Source: Candidatus Frackibacter sp. WG13 (GTDB lineage: Bacteria > Bacillota > Halanaerobiia > Halobacteroidales > Acetohalobiaceae). From it: a DNA stretch of 64,000 nucleotides. Both the position numbers and the translations under genes were made by a program. This document shows positions 14,932 through 23,653 of this stretch, piece by piece. The DNA is taken from positions 1 through 64,000 of the forward strand of contig NZ_FOTT01000011.1 of NCBI RefSeq assembly GCF_900114655.1, read 5' to 3'. Below the pieces are notes generated by a model. It was given only the letters and a program-made list of their open reading frames with translations, made no database searches and had not been told where the DNA came from. Position 1 is the stretch's first letter, and the number at the start of each line of letters is the position of its first letter.

Positions 14932-17106
14932 ATGAAAGTAATTATGAATATTACTAAAAAAGTTATAGTTTGCATGCTAATACAGTTGATTATGTTATTT
15001 GTTTTTACTAATTTTGTTGTGGCAGATACATATGACACAAGAGATTCAGCACATAATTTAACTGTTACTGGAACAGGGGATATAAAATCTAATGAAGGCG
15101 ATAACTATTGTCTGTATTGTCATACACCACATTTTGCTGATCCAATTGAGCCATTGTGGAATCATAAAATGTCAGGACAAACTTATACTCTTTATGATAG
15201 TTCTACTACGGATGCAAGAGACATCGGACAGCCAAATGGAACATCTGCTTTATGTTTAAGTTGTCATGATGGGACAATTGCTATGGGGGATGTTAATTAT
15301 GCTCGTTCTGTAGGAAGAGATGAAACTATCACTGATAGTGGTAGTGAGAAGTTAGATTCTTCTAATACTTTTGCTAATACAGCTAAAGCTAATTTAGGAG
15401 TTAATATTGCCAATGATCATCCAATTAGCTTTGTTTATGATCCTACGTTAGCAGAAAAAGATGAGGGATTAGTAGACCCTACTATGGCACCTAGTGGTCT
15501 AGGTGATACTATTAATATTGATATGTTAGATAGTAATTCTAGATTGCAATGTACTTCGTGTCATGAACCCCATGATAATACTTATGGAAACTTTTTAATT
15601 AAAGATAATACTAATGGTGAATTATGTACTACTTGTCATGATAAAACTGGTTGGGCAACTGGAAATGCTCATTATGATGCTGGGGTTACTTGTAATGATT
15701 GTCATACTTCTCATAATGCTAATGAACCAGCACAATTGAAGGCTGCTACTGAAGAGCAGTTATGCTATACATGTCATGATGATGATGGGAGTCGCTATAG
15801 TGAATGGGATTCAATACCTGATATCGGTAGTGTAATAGATAAGGCTAATAACAATAGAGGCTCTGTGCATCCAATAGAAGATGGGAACTTAACAGGACGA
15901 CATGATGCAATAGAGAATAATGATCCAAGTAATAACTTGCCAATTTTTGCTGCTAATAAACATGCGGAGTGTTCTGACTGCCATGACCCTCATCAAGTTA
16001 CAGGTACCAATGCTTTCGCAGGAGTGCCAGGTTTCGATTTAAGTGGTACTTTAATTACTTCAGTGACAAATAGTTATGAGTTATGCTATAAATGTCATCA
16101 AGGGGCTAATGGTTTACAAGAAAGTATAGATAGTGTGAAATATACTTTTGATAATAGAACTTATACTCATGGTAATGAGACTAATGCTGAACAATGTAAT
16201 AAATGTCACGGTGGGAATAGTGTAGATGTAACTACTGAGGCAATTCATGGTTCTAATGCATCAGGTTTATTAACCAAGTCGCAATTTATTGATATATTTA
16301 ATCCAAGTACTAGTGATCTTTGCTTAAAATGTCATGATGATGCTACTAATGGACAACAACCTAAAATTTACTTTACGCAAGCCGTAGGTTCACAACACAA
16401 TACAAAGTGTACTGCTTGTCATGGTGATAGTGTTAATTATAATAATATTATAAATGTAGGAAGTGAAACAGGTGTGCCTCATGGTTCCAACAAACCTTCG
16501 ATTCTCAAAGGAAGTGACCCACAGGTATGTCTTGATTGTCATAGTGATAAATTTAGTGGATATAATACAATCCACGATTTACAGGACCTTAGTTATGATG
16601 ATGGTAATAATGGGCAAGTAGCTTTTAACAATGGATTTACTTCTAATACGAACATGAAATGTACTGCCTGTCATGGAAATAGTAATAATAGCAATCAGGG
16701 CAGTCAAACTGGAATCCCCCATGGTTCAGATCAACCAAAATTATTGAAAAATGATTGGGATCCGAACTTTGGTATTGAAGGTAGAAGTGGTGATTCATCA
16801 ATATGTTTAGACTGCCATGATAGTAATACTTATGGAATAAATGCGAGCCAAAATGCTAGTTCAGGGTTTACTGGTAGAGATGGTGGTGAGAATTTACACG
16901 AAGAACATAATGACTTTAATTGTGCATCGTGCCATGCAGTGCATGGAGCGAATAATGATCAAAGTCGATCACTATTAAAAGACTCAGCATCTTCTGGGAA
17001 TTTCTATGATCATGGCAGTGGTGGAGATACCTATTTGACAATAATCAATTGGAGTCAAAGTGGAAATTGGGGGCAGGATGATTGTGATCATAGTGGATGT
17101 GGATAA
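14932..17106 (+). CDS. Exported 15-haem c-type cytochrome
   Basis: The protein is about 724 residues. The signal peptide (IVCMLIQLIMLFVFT) ends near VVA. I count 15 CXXCH motifs, from CLYCH near residue 60 to CASCH near 675, many followed by PH or DD. The first four-haem block (CLYCHTPH, CLSCHDGT, NDHPISF, CTSCHEPH, CTTCH) has the order of the separate four-haem cytochrome at 8661. A later block repeats internally (PHGSNKPSILKGS and PHGSDQPKLLKND). The C-terminus has an extra CDHSGCG. Start is uncertain between 14932 and 14944. It is likely periplasmic-to-surface or secreted, acting as a large electron-transfer chain. There is no terminator before the sugar transferase, 66 bases on. Confidence 0.88.
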   Translation: MKVIMNITKKVIVCMLIQLIMLFVFTNFVVADTYDTRDSAHNLTVTGTGDIKSNEGDNYCLYCHTPHFADPIEPLWNHKMSGQTYTLYDSSTTDARDIGQPNGTSALCLSCHDGTIAMGDVNYARSVGRDETITDSGSEKLDSSNTFANTAKANLGVNIANDHPISFVYDPTLAEKDEGLVDPTMAPSGLGDTINIDMLDSNSRLQCTSCHEPHDNTYGNFLIKDNTNGELCTTCHDKTGWATGNAHYDAGVTCNDCHTSHNANEPAQLKAATEEQLCYTCHDDDGSRYSEWDSIPDIGSVIDKANNNRGSVHPIEDGNLTGRHDAIENNDPSNNLPIFAANKHAECSDCHDPHQVTGTNAFAGVPGFDLSGTLITSVTNSYELCYKCHQGANGLQESIDSVKYTFDNRTYTHGNETNAEQCNKCHGGNSVDVTTEAIHGSNASGLLTKSQFIDIFNPSTSDLCLKCHDDATNGQQPKIYFTQAVGSQHNTKCTACHGDSVNYNNIINVGSETGVPHGSNKPSILKGSDPQVCLDCHSDKFSGYNTIHDLQDLSYDDGNNGQVAFNNGFTSNTNMKCTACHGNSNNSNQGSQTGIPHGSDQPKLLKNDWDPNFGIEGRSGDSSICLDCHDSNTYGINASQNASSGFTGRDGGENLHEEHNDFNCASCHAVHGANNDQSRSLLKDSASSGNFYDHGSGGDTYLTIINWSQSGNWGQDDCDHSGCG

Positions 17107-17172
17107 ACATGTGTATCCACATATAATGAAAAAATGTTATATTATTATGTGAGATTAAGAGAGGTGTCATAA

Positions 17173-17838
17173 ATGTCTAAGATAGATTCTGAGATTGTTA
17201 ATTCTAGAGTCAAAGAGGTATGGTTAAAAAGAAAAAGGAGTAAAAAATTTAGTTATCAATCATATTTAATCATTAAACGCTTGTTAGATATAATAGTCTC
17301 GCTAACTGGTTTAATATTGACGCTACCGTTAATATTAATAGTAGCTATTACAATTAAGGTTGAAACTCCAGGACCAATTATATTTAAACAATCAAGGCTT
17401 GGTTTAGCGGGGGAGGAATTTACTATCTATAAATTTAGATCAATGATAGAAAATGCAGAGGAAAAGACGGGTCCAGTTTGGGCTCAGAAAGATGACCCAC
17501 GAATAACTAAAGTGGGTCATTTTATTCGTAAGAAACGTATTGATGAAATACCTCAGTTTGTGAATGTATTAAAAGGAGAGATGTCTTTAGTAGGTCCTAG
17601 GCCAGAGCGAGAAATTTTTATAAAGAAATTTAGTGATGAGCATCCATCTTTTAAGAATAGATTACTAATTAAACCAGGAATAACTGGACTGGCACAGGTG
17701 ACAGGAGGATATGAATTGACGCCTAGACAAAAAACAAGATTGGATTTGCTTTACATACATAACCAAGGATTAATTTTAGATATTAAGATATTATTGAAGA
17801 CGGTATTAGTTGTTATTTTAGAAAAAGGAGTGCGATAA
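17173..17838 (+). CDS. Undecaprenyl-phosphate sugar phosphotransferase (bacterial sugar transferase family)
   Basis: The protein has 221 residues. One N-terminal membrane helix (DIIVSLTGLILTLPLILIVA) precedes the catalytic domain with KFRSM, KVGHFIRKKRIDEIPQF and SLVGPRPER, all signatures of the WcaJ/PglC-like family that loads the first sugar-phosphate onto undecaprenyl phosphate. Length fits the short, catalytic-domain-only form. It ends the cytochrome island, 66 bases after the 15-haem gene. Together with the ligase-like protein at 9774 it implies a glycan pathway tied to the cytochromes, although no other glycosyltransferases are present here. Confidence 0.9.
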   Translation: MSKIDSEIVNSRVKEVWLKRKRSKKFSYQSYLIIKRLLDIIVSLTGLILTLPLILIVAITIKVETPGPIIFKQSRLGLAGEEFTIYKFRSMIENAEEKTGPVWAQKDDPRITKVGHFIRKKRIDEIPQFVNVLKGEMSLVGPRPEREIFIKKFSDEHPSFKNRLLIKPGITGLAQVTGGYELTPRQKTRLDLLYIHNQGLILDIKILLKTVLVVILEKGVR

Positions 17839-18278
17839 TTGAAACTAAAAAAATGACCGTAAGGCTAATTAGTTGTAATCTTTGCTTAAAATTAGAGTGG
17901 GTTGGGATTAATATGCAAAGATTCACTTAAAAGCCTATGGTTTAACTATAAATATATTAATAATAAAAAATTAGTAAAAGGATGGTAAGTGAGATATCAT
18001 TAATATTATTTTACCATGTTATGGAAAACAAATCAAGTTAAAAGTGAAATTTAATTTAATAATCAACAGGGAGTGCTTGCAAAAAAATAGATAAATTACA
18101 GGAATTTGTCGTAAAACAACGAATACAATATATGTAACATAAATATGTGATATATATATGTGATATATATCACTCTAATTTAGGGGTATCTCTTTTTTTT
18201 AGATGGCAAAGTATAATCAGCATATAATGTTGTAATTGTAAAAGAATTATAAATATTTTTTAAGGATGGGATGAGAAT
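17839..18278. other. 440-base intergenic region with two inverted repeats
   Basis: Near 17877-17930 AATCTTTGC is repeated inverted as GCAAAGATT, about 36 bases apart, possibly a weak structured leader or terminator. Further right is a CRP/FNR-like palindrome (listed separately). I see no open frame with a ribosome site. Confidence 0.45.
18159..18174. promoter_or_regulatory. CRP/FNR-like operator
   Basis: TGTGA, six bases, then TCACT makes a near-perfect CRP/FNR-type site (GTGATATATATCAC is a 14-base perfect palindrome). It lies about 105 bases upstream of the Fe-S protein gene, and a half-site copy (TGTGATATATAT) precedes it at about 18147. Confidence 0.4.
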
Positions 18279-19430
18279 ATGCTTGGAAAACTACTTAACT
18301 TTATTGAAAAAATAGATACTAGACCAATAAAGGTTAAAGAAAAATGTTGTACTAAAATTATATCTTCGAAAAGCAATTGCTCTGCCTGTCAAGATGTTTG
18401 TTCCCAGAATGCTATTATAATAGATGATGAAGAAATAAGAATAGATTTTGATAAATGTAATCAATGTGGACTTTGTGTTACTAGTTGTCCAAATCAAGTA
18501 TTTAATTTGGAAATAGATTCAGACTCTCATCTTTTGAATGAGGTTCAGAAAAAACTTAATGTAAGTTCAAATCTAATAATTCAATGTCAAGCAGCGAAAA
18601 AGAATAAAAATAGTATACAGATTAAATGCTTAGGAAGACTATCTGAAAGGTTATTATTAAAGTTACTCTTTACTGGTGCAGATTCAATTTGGTTGCAGTC
18701 AGGCCAATGTGCTCAATGTCAATTGCAAAGTGGACGTAAATTAATAGATAGAGCAGTAAATAATTGTAATTTTTTATTAAAAAACTACTTTGATGAATCT
18801 AGAATTATCATTTCAATGGAAGAACCTAATAATCTAAATTTTGAATCTTTTAATCTTAAAGAAACTAATTATGAAGGTAAAGAAGCTGAGGGACTTGGAA
18901 GAAGGGAGTTTATAAATAAGTTAAGAGACGAAAGTATTAATGGTCTAACAAGTTTATTGACTTTTAGCCAAAATGAAAAGACTGAAAAAGATAGTGTTGA
19001 GGTTAAAATTAATGATAAAAGAAAAGAATTATTATCATTAATTGAAAGGTTAGAAGATAATGTGACAAAGAATAAAAGAGTTGAGTCCTTATCTTTATTT
19101 TGGAAAGTAGATATCGGAATAGATTGTGATTTCTGTCAGATTTGTACTTCCTTATGTCCAAATAATGTTTTAGAACTAAAGAATGAAAAAGAAGAAAAGA
19201 AGATTGTAGCTAATCATAATCTTTGTACTAATTGTGGTCTTTGCGAAGATGTCTGTTATAAACAGCAGATTAGTATTAATCAAGACATCAATTATAACCT
19301 AGATAATAGTGAGCAAGAAGTAATAGTTGGACTGAAGAAGGTTTGTAATGAATGTCAGAAAGAATTTTACACTGCTAAGCAAGATAAAAAGATATGTAGT
19401 TTTTGTGAAAGTTCGAAAGGTATCTTATAA
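18279..19430 (+). CDS. Multi-cluster 4Fe-4S protein, function unknown
   Basis: The protein has 383 residues and no signal peptide. N-terminal ferredoxin module: CSACQDVC and CNQCGLCVTSCP (about 35-75). The middle has further Cys (QSGQCAQCQLQSG) in a region that recalls hydrogenase/heterodisulfide-reductase iron-sulfur subunits. C-terminal module: CDFCQICTSLCP and CTNCGLCEDVC, then a zinc-ribbon-like end, CNECQ...CSFC. It is most likely a cytosolic electron carrier or a subunit of a redox complex. It stands alone between the CRP-like site and a terminator. Confidence 0.75.
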   Translation: MLGKLLNFIEKIDTRPIKVKEKCCTKIISSKSNCSACQDVCSQNAIIIDDEEIRIDFDKCNQCGLCVTSCPNQVFNLEIDSDSHLLNEVQKKLNVSSNLIIQCQAAKKNKNSIQIKCLGRLSERLLLKLLFTGADSIWLQSGQCAQCQLQSGRKLIDRAVNNCNFLLKNYFDESRIIISMEEPNNLNFESFNLKETNYEGKEAEGLGRREFINKLRDESINGLTSLLTFSQNEKTEKDSVEVKINDKRKELLSLIERLEDNVTKNKRVESLSLFWKVDIGIDCDFCQICTSLCPNNVLELKNEKEEKKIVANHNLCTNCGLCEDVCYKQQISINQDINYNLDNSEQEVIVGLKKVCNECQKEFYTAKQDKKICSFCESSKGIL

Positions 19431-19496
19431 AAATATAATTAGCTAATTATGAAATAATTATTTTGGCATCATTTTAACATTAATAATAATATTATT

Positions 19497-19546
19497 AAAA
19501 TTCACTTACTTCCATTGTTAAAGAAGGAACTAAGTGAATTTTTTGT
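19497..19546 (+). terminator. Terminator after the Fe-S protein gene
   Basis: AAAATTCACTTA (19497-19508) pairs with TAAGTGAATTTT (19531-19542), with TTCC/GGAA extending it inside, followed by TTTGTTTATTT. Confidence 0.8.
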
Positions 19547-19604
19547 TTATTTGTGGGGATTCAAATATAAGGCTGGAATTTTGCTCGAGAAATAGAAGAT
19601 GATT

Positions 19605-19640
19605 AATGACTAACTTCTTAATCTTAAGAAGTTAGTCATT
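19605..19640. terminator. Terminator of the alcohol dehydrogenase gene (both strands possible)
   Basis: A perfect 15-bp stem (19605-19619 with 19626-19640) and 6-base loop lie just downstream of the - strand dehydrogenase stop. The T tract is poor on both sides. Confidence 0.6.
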
Positions 19641-19643
19641 TCA

Positions 19644-20789
19644 TTATTTCCCATAATATGCTTTCTCATAAAGTACTTTCATATCTTCTACCGTAGGCTC
19701 ATTAGGATTAGTTAGAGTACATGGGTCCTTATGACTATTTTCTGGCATCCGACTTAAAGCATCTTCAAACATTTCATCTGTGACATCAAATTTGTCTGCT
19801 ATTGCTTGGAAGTTATCAGGAATTCCTACTTTGTTATTTAATTTGTGAACCTCTTCTGCTAGACAACCGATTCCTAAAGTATCTTGAATCTTTTGAAGTT
19901 TATCTTCAGCTGCTTCATAATTAAATTCGATTACATATGGTAATAATATTGCATTAGATAGTCCATGTGTAAAATGCAATTCACCACCAATCTTATGAGC
20001 TAATGAGTGGACAATACCTAACGAAGCATTAGAAAAGGCCATTCCTGCCATTGTAGATGCATCATGCATCTTTTCTCTTGCTGCTAGGTCATCACCATTT
20101 TCATAAGCTGTTGGTAGATATTCAAATACTGAATCGATAGCTTTTAGGGCTAATGCATCTGTATAGTCAGTTGCTGCTGTAGAGATATAAGCTTCGACAG
20201 CATGAGTTAATACGTCCATACCAGTATTGGCAGTAATATGTTTAGGCATTGTTGAAGGTATTTCAGGGTCTACAATAGCAATGTCGGGAATGATTTCCCC
20301 GGAGACTAATGGATATTTAATCTTTTTTTCTCGGTCTGTAATTACTGCAAAGGCGGTAATCTCTGATGCAGTACCACTAGTTGAAGGGATGGCAACAAAT
20401 CTAGCTTTATTTCTTAATTTAGGCATGGAATTTACTTCTATAATATCTTCGAATTTTAAATCTGGATGCTCATAAAAAGACCACATGACTTTAGCACCAT
20501 CCATTGGTGAGCCTCCACCTAGTGCAATTATCCAGTCAGGTCCAAAGTCTAACATTATATCTTTACCTTCTTTTACGGTTTTTACCGATGGGTCGGGTTC
20601 GACTCCTTCAAAAACTTTTACTTCTAAACCTGCATTTTTTAAGTGTTTTCTTACCTTATCAACAAAGCCAAGCTTACTCATAGTTCCTTCATCTGTGACT
20701 ATAATGGCTTTATTACCTTCTAGATTTTCTAATTCCTTTAGTGAATTCTTGCCATGGTGAACTGTTCTTGGAATTGCGAAAGTTGTCAT
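19644..20789 (-). CDS. Iron-containing alcohol dehydrogenase
   Basis: The protein has 381 residues, the usual size. The N-terminal Rossmann-like domain contains ALGGGSPMDGAKVM, the NAD(P)-binding GGGS motif of the family. Iron ligands are visible in TGMDVLTHAVEAY (Asp and His) and HSLAHKIGGELHFTHG (two His). The enzyme would interconvert an alcohol and its aldehyde or ketone in the cytosol during fermentation. I chose the ATG at 20789 over the GTG at 20792; AAGGAG lies upstream. It is monocistronic, with an IS3 element inserted about 75 bases upstream of its start. Confidence 0.92.
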   Translation of the reverse strand: MTTFAIPRTVHHGKNSLKELENLEGNKAIIVTDEGTMSKLGFVDKVRKHLKNAGLEVKVFEGVEPDPSVKTVKEGKDIMLDFGPDWIIALGGGSPMDGAKVMWSFYEHPDLKFEDIIEVNSMPKLRNKARFVAIPSTSGTASEITAFAVITDREKKIKYPLVSGEIIPDIAIVDPEIPSTMPKHITANTGMDVLTHAVEAYISTAATDYTDALALKAIDSVFEYLPTAYENGDDLAAREKMHDASTMAGMAFSNASLGIVHSLAHKIGGELHFTHGLSNAILLPYVIEFNYEAAEDKLQKIQDTLGIGCLAEEVHKLNNKVGIPDNFQAIADKFDVTDEMFEDALSRMPENSHKDPCTLTNPNEPTVEDMKVLYEKAYYGK

Positions 20790-20918
20790 CACTAATCACT
20801 CCTTTTTTATGTTAAATGCAATATCTTTTTTTATTATATCCTATTGGACGGTGTTTGTCAAGTAAGTTGTCGCATTTAATTAAAAATTTCTTTGAATACT
20901 CTTCATTCAGAGTTCCAG

Positions 20919-22013
20919 TTAGGAACTCTGCTGGTTGAGATATTTTTCTACTTTGTCTTCTTCCATTGGGTTTAATGTTACATATTCAGGAAGAGACCAA
21001 TCTCTAATTTTTCCTGACCATCTTTCTGGATGAGCTGCTTTAGCTTTTTTATATGTTTCAATACGCTTTTTCATTATATTTATATCAAGCCCGTAATGTC
21101 TCTGGTAGGGCGTTATAAAATTAATTCCACTATGTAAATGCTCATGATTGTACCAGTGAACAAATTTAGAGACCCATTTTCTGGATTCATTTAAGTCTTT
21201 AAAGCCTTGATTTGGATAAACAGGTCTATACTTCATTGTCTTAAATAGTGACTCAGAATAGGGATTATCGTTACTTACTCTTGGTCTTGAAAATGAACTT
21301 TGAACTCCTAGTTTTTCGAGTGTTGCCATAAATGTTGCTGCTTTCATAGGGCTACCGTTATCAGAATGTAATACTAACGGTTTATCTTTTTTAGCTGCTA
21401 TGCCTTGAAAAAGAGTTGCTTTTCTAATTAATCTTTTAGAGTACTCAGCATTTTCTGTTTCCCAGACTTCATGAGCAACTATTAGTCTGCTAAACATATC
21501 TACAATTAAATACAGTTTAAAGAATTTACCCTTGATAAAAGCATTGAGCCAAGTTATATCCCAGGTCCACACCTGATTGGGAGCAGTAGCTATATGAGTT
21601 GGTATTTCTCTTTTTACTGGCTCCTTAGATTTACTCCTATGGGTATTTAGTTTTTCTTCAGCTAATATTCTATAAAAAGTTGATTCCGAAGCAATATATT
21701 TACCCTTATCAGCTAATTTAGGTACAATTTTTGATGGTGGTAGGTCTGCAAACTTTTTACTGTTAGATACTCTAATAATTTCTTCTCTTTCTGATTTTGT
21801 TAATTTGTTTTTAGGTGGTTTTCTTTTAATCATTGGTCTTTGATCTTTCTTGATCCCACCGTTTTTAGTCCACCTTTGGTAGGTGCGGGAGCTAATTCCA
21901 AGCTCTCTACAGGCTGGTTTTAACCTTGCACCATTTTCTCTTGCTTCATTGATCAGCTTTACTGCTCTTATGCGATCTGAATCACTGATCAGTCTTCCTC
22001 GGGGTCCCCCCAA
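20919..22013 (-). CDS. IS3-family transposase OrfB (DDE integrase core)
   Basis: The protein has 364 residues. The N-terminal helix-turn-helix (ACRELGISSRTYQRW) is followed by an rve domain with the DDE residues in WTWDITWLNAF, LVLHSDNGSPM and NPYSESLFKTMK. The frame is -1 relative to orfA and overlaps it by 25 bases across GGGGGG, so it is made either by ribosomal frameshifting as an OrfAB fusion or from its own TTG. Confidence 0.92.
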   Translation of the reverse strand: MGGPRGRLISDSDRIRAVKLINEARENGARLKPACRELGISSRTYQRWTKNGGIKKDQRPMIKRKPPKNKLTKSEREEIIRVSNSKKFADLPPSKIVPKLADKGKYIASESTFYRILAEEKLNTHRSKSKEPVKREIPTHIATAPNQVWTWDITWLNAFIKGKFFKLYLIVDMFSRLIVAHEVWETENAEYSKRLIRKATLFQGIAAKKDKPLVLHSDNGSPMKAATFMATLEKLGVQSSFSRPRVSNDNPYSESLFKTMKYRPVYPNQGFKDLNESRKWVSKFVHWYNHEHLHSGINFITPYQRHYGLDINIMKKRIETYKKAKAAHPERWSGKIRDWSLPEYVTLNPMEEDKVEKYLNQQSS

Positions 22014-22483
22014 ATCGCATTTGACTTTTTTCTAAGTGTCAGTAAAGCTGCAGTTTCAGCGAGAGCTTTTTCCTTATATCTTAGTTCTTCCTGGAGTTCT
22101 TTATTTTTCTGTTTTTCATTTTTTAGGTTATCTTTAAGTTCTTTTGGATCTTCTAGTTTAGTATCATTAGCATTTTGACATTGCTTAGCCCAGCTTTTTA
22201 ATTCTTCAAGATGAATTCCTTTTTCTCGACAGTATTTAGAAGTTTCCAATTCAGAAAGACTGGCAGTTTCTAAGACAGCTTGAAACTTATCTTTAGAAGT
22301 CCATTTGCTCGCTCTTTTACTAGTAGCAGAGCTTTCTTTAAGAACCTTACTTCGCCAGGAATAAAGAGTATTTCTAGGTATGTCTAATTCTTTTGCTAAA
22401 TCAGGTACTTTTTCAGCATTTGGTGGAGCAAGTCTTTTAAAAACAGATTCTTTTAATTCTTTGGGATAAACTTTTTTGGGCAT
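21989..22483 (-). CDS. IS3-family transposase OrfA (DNA-binding)
   Basis: The protein has 164 residues. A helix-turn-helix region near the start (DLAKELDIPRNTLYSWRSKV) is followed by a second one, then a leucine-rich coiled coil (NEKQKNKELQEELRYKEKAL), as expected for the DNA-binding, multimerising part of IS3 transposases. The ATG at 22483 follows AAGGAG on the - strand. The last codons overlap orfB. Confidence 0.85.
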   Translation of the reverse strand: MPKKVYPKELKESVFKRLAPPNAEKVPDLAKELDIPRNTLYSWRSKVLKESSATSKRASKWTSKDKFQAVLETASLSELETSKYCREKGIHLEELKSWAKQCQNANDTKLEDPKELKDNLKNEKQKNKELQEELRYKEKALAETAALLTLRKKSNAIWGDPEED

Positions 22484-22650
22484 ATTAATTCTCCTTAGGA
22501 TTTATTGTCGTTACTTTATTATACACAAATTTTATTCCTTACGACAACTATCCTAACATATAGGGTTGGATTACATGATATTTAATTATATTTGGATATA
22601 TTAATGTAATTATAGTATATATTAAATAAGTTAATAAAGGGGTAAGAGAA

Positions 22651-22725
22651 ATGTCAATATTAATTAGTAAACTTAAAAGTGAACTATTCAAAAGATATTT
22701 AGGTTATTTTTATAGTTTTCAGTAA
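22651..22725 (+). CDS. Possible 24-residue peptide
   Basis: ATG at 22651 follows AAAGGGG and the frame runs 24 codons (MSILISKLKSELFKRYLGYF...). It is amphipathic and basic. It may be a leader peptide of the lar operon or chance; there is no homology I recognise. Confidence 0.25.
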   Translation: MSILISKLKSELFKRYLGYFYSFQ

Positions 22726-22801
22726 AAATAAAATGGTTTTTTGTTTTTATATCTAATTATATCTATGGTTACCTAAAATATAAATAATGGAGGTAATAAT
22801 T

Positions 22802-23635
22802 ATGAGCGAATTATCAAAGACAGTAAAAGAGAAATATAATGAACTTCAAGATTATTTAGCTAATTTAGATAGTTTAGTTATCGGGTTTTCTGGTGGAGTA
22901 GATAGCACTTTCTTACTTAAAGTTGCTTATGATGTGTTGGGAGATAAGGTATTAGCTGTTACTTCTAGTGCCGAAACTTATCCAGCAGAACAATTAGAAG
23001 AAGCAAAAGAGCTAGCAAAAGAGATTGGTGCTCAGCACTTAGTTACTTATACTGAAGAATTAGATAACGAAGATTTTGTAAAAAATCCACCGCGACGTTG
23101 TTATTATTGTAAGTTTGAGTTTTTTAAATCTTTAAAAGAAGTAGCTGAAGAAAAAGGTTATGCTAACGTAGCTGATGGTGCCAATTATGATGATATAAGC
23201 GATTATCGTCCAGGAGCCGATGCAGCTAAAGAATTAGGAGTGTTAAGTCCTTTAAAAGAGACTGGTTTTACTAAAGATGATATTCGTGAGGTTTCAAAAG
23301 AGTTAGGGTTACCTACATGGAATAAAGCTGCTTTTGCTTGTCTTTCTTCTCGTTTCCCGTATGGAGATGAGATTACTGCTGATAAATTAGAGATGGTTGA
23401 CCAAGCAGAGGCTTATTTACGACAATACTCTTGGCAACAGTTAAGGGTTCGACATCATGATGAGAATACAGCTCGAATTGAAATACTATCTGAAGATTTT
23501 GAGCAACTGTTGAATTTAAGAGAGGATATAGTTAACAAATTCAAAGAGATTGGTTATACTTACATCACTATGGACTTAGAAGGGTATCGGACAGGTAGTA
23601 TGAATGAAGTATTAAATGAAGAAGATAAGAAGTAG
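22802..23635 (+). CDS. larE: LarE, sulfur insertase for the nickel-pincer cofactor
   Basis: The protein has 277 residues. The PP-loop SGGVDS (30-35) adenylates the substrate carboxylate; the enzyme then adds sulfur to make the thiocarboxylates of pyridinium-3,5-bisthiocarboxylic acid mononucleotide. Three cysteines, C100 and C103 (RRCYYCKF) and C180 (FACLSSR), match the arrangement in the [4Fe-4S]-dependent LarE of Thermotoga maritima. The Lactiplantibacillus enzyme, in contrast, sacrifices a single Cys. The ATG at 22802 follows GGAGGT with good spacing; the upstream ATG at 22787 overlaps that site. First gene of larE-larB-larC. Confidence 0.93.
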   Translation: MSELSKTVKEKYNELQDYLANLDSLVIGFSGGVDSTFLLKVAYDVLGDKVLAVTSSAETYPAEQLEEAKELAKEIGAQHLVTYTEELDNEDFVKNPPRRCYYCKFEFFKSLKEVAEEKGYANVADGANYDDISDYRPGADAAKELGVLSPLKETGFTKDDIREVSKELGLPTWNKAAFACLSSRFPYGDEITADKLEMVDQAEAYLRQYSWQQLRVRHHDENTARIEILSEDFEQLLNLREDIVNKFKEIGYTYITMDLEGYRTGSMNEVLNEEDKK

Positions 23636-23653
23636 ATAAAGGAGGACTTAAAC

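Larger units (their letters stand above)
20865..22549 (-). mobile_element. IS3-family insertion sequence
   Basis: Two overlapping - strand frames (orfA 21989-22483, orfB 20919-22013) form the element. AGTTGTCG at 20865-20872 and its complement CGACAACT at 22542-22549, each followed inward by an AT-rich stretch ending AAATTT, are the likely imperfect terminal repeats. I could not identify a target duplication. It lies between the alcohol dehydrogenase gene and the lar operon. Confidence 0.7.

Noticed and set aside
20227-20760. Two + strand frames opposite the alcohol dehydrogenase
   Set aside because: The - strand frame has all family motifs including iron ligands; the others are shadows.
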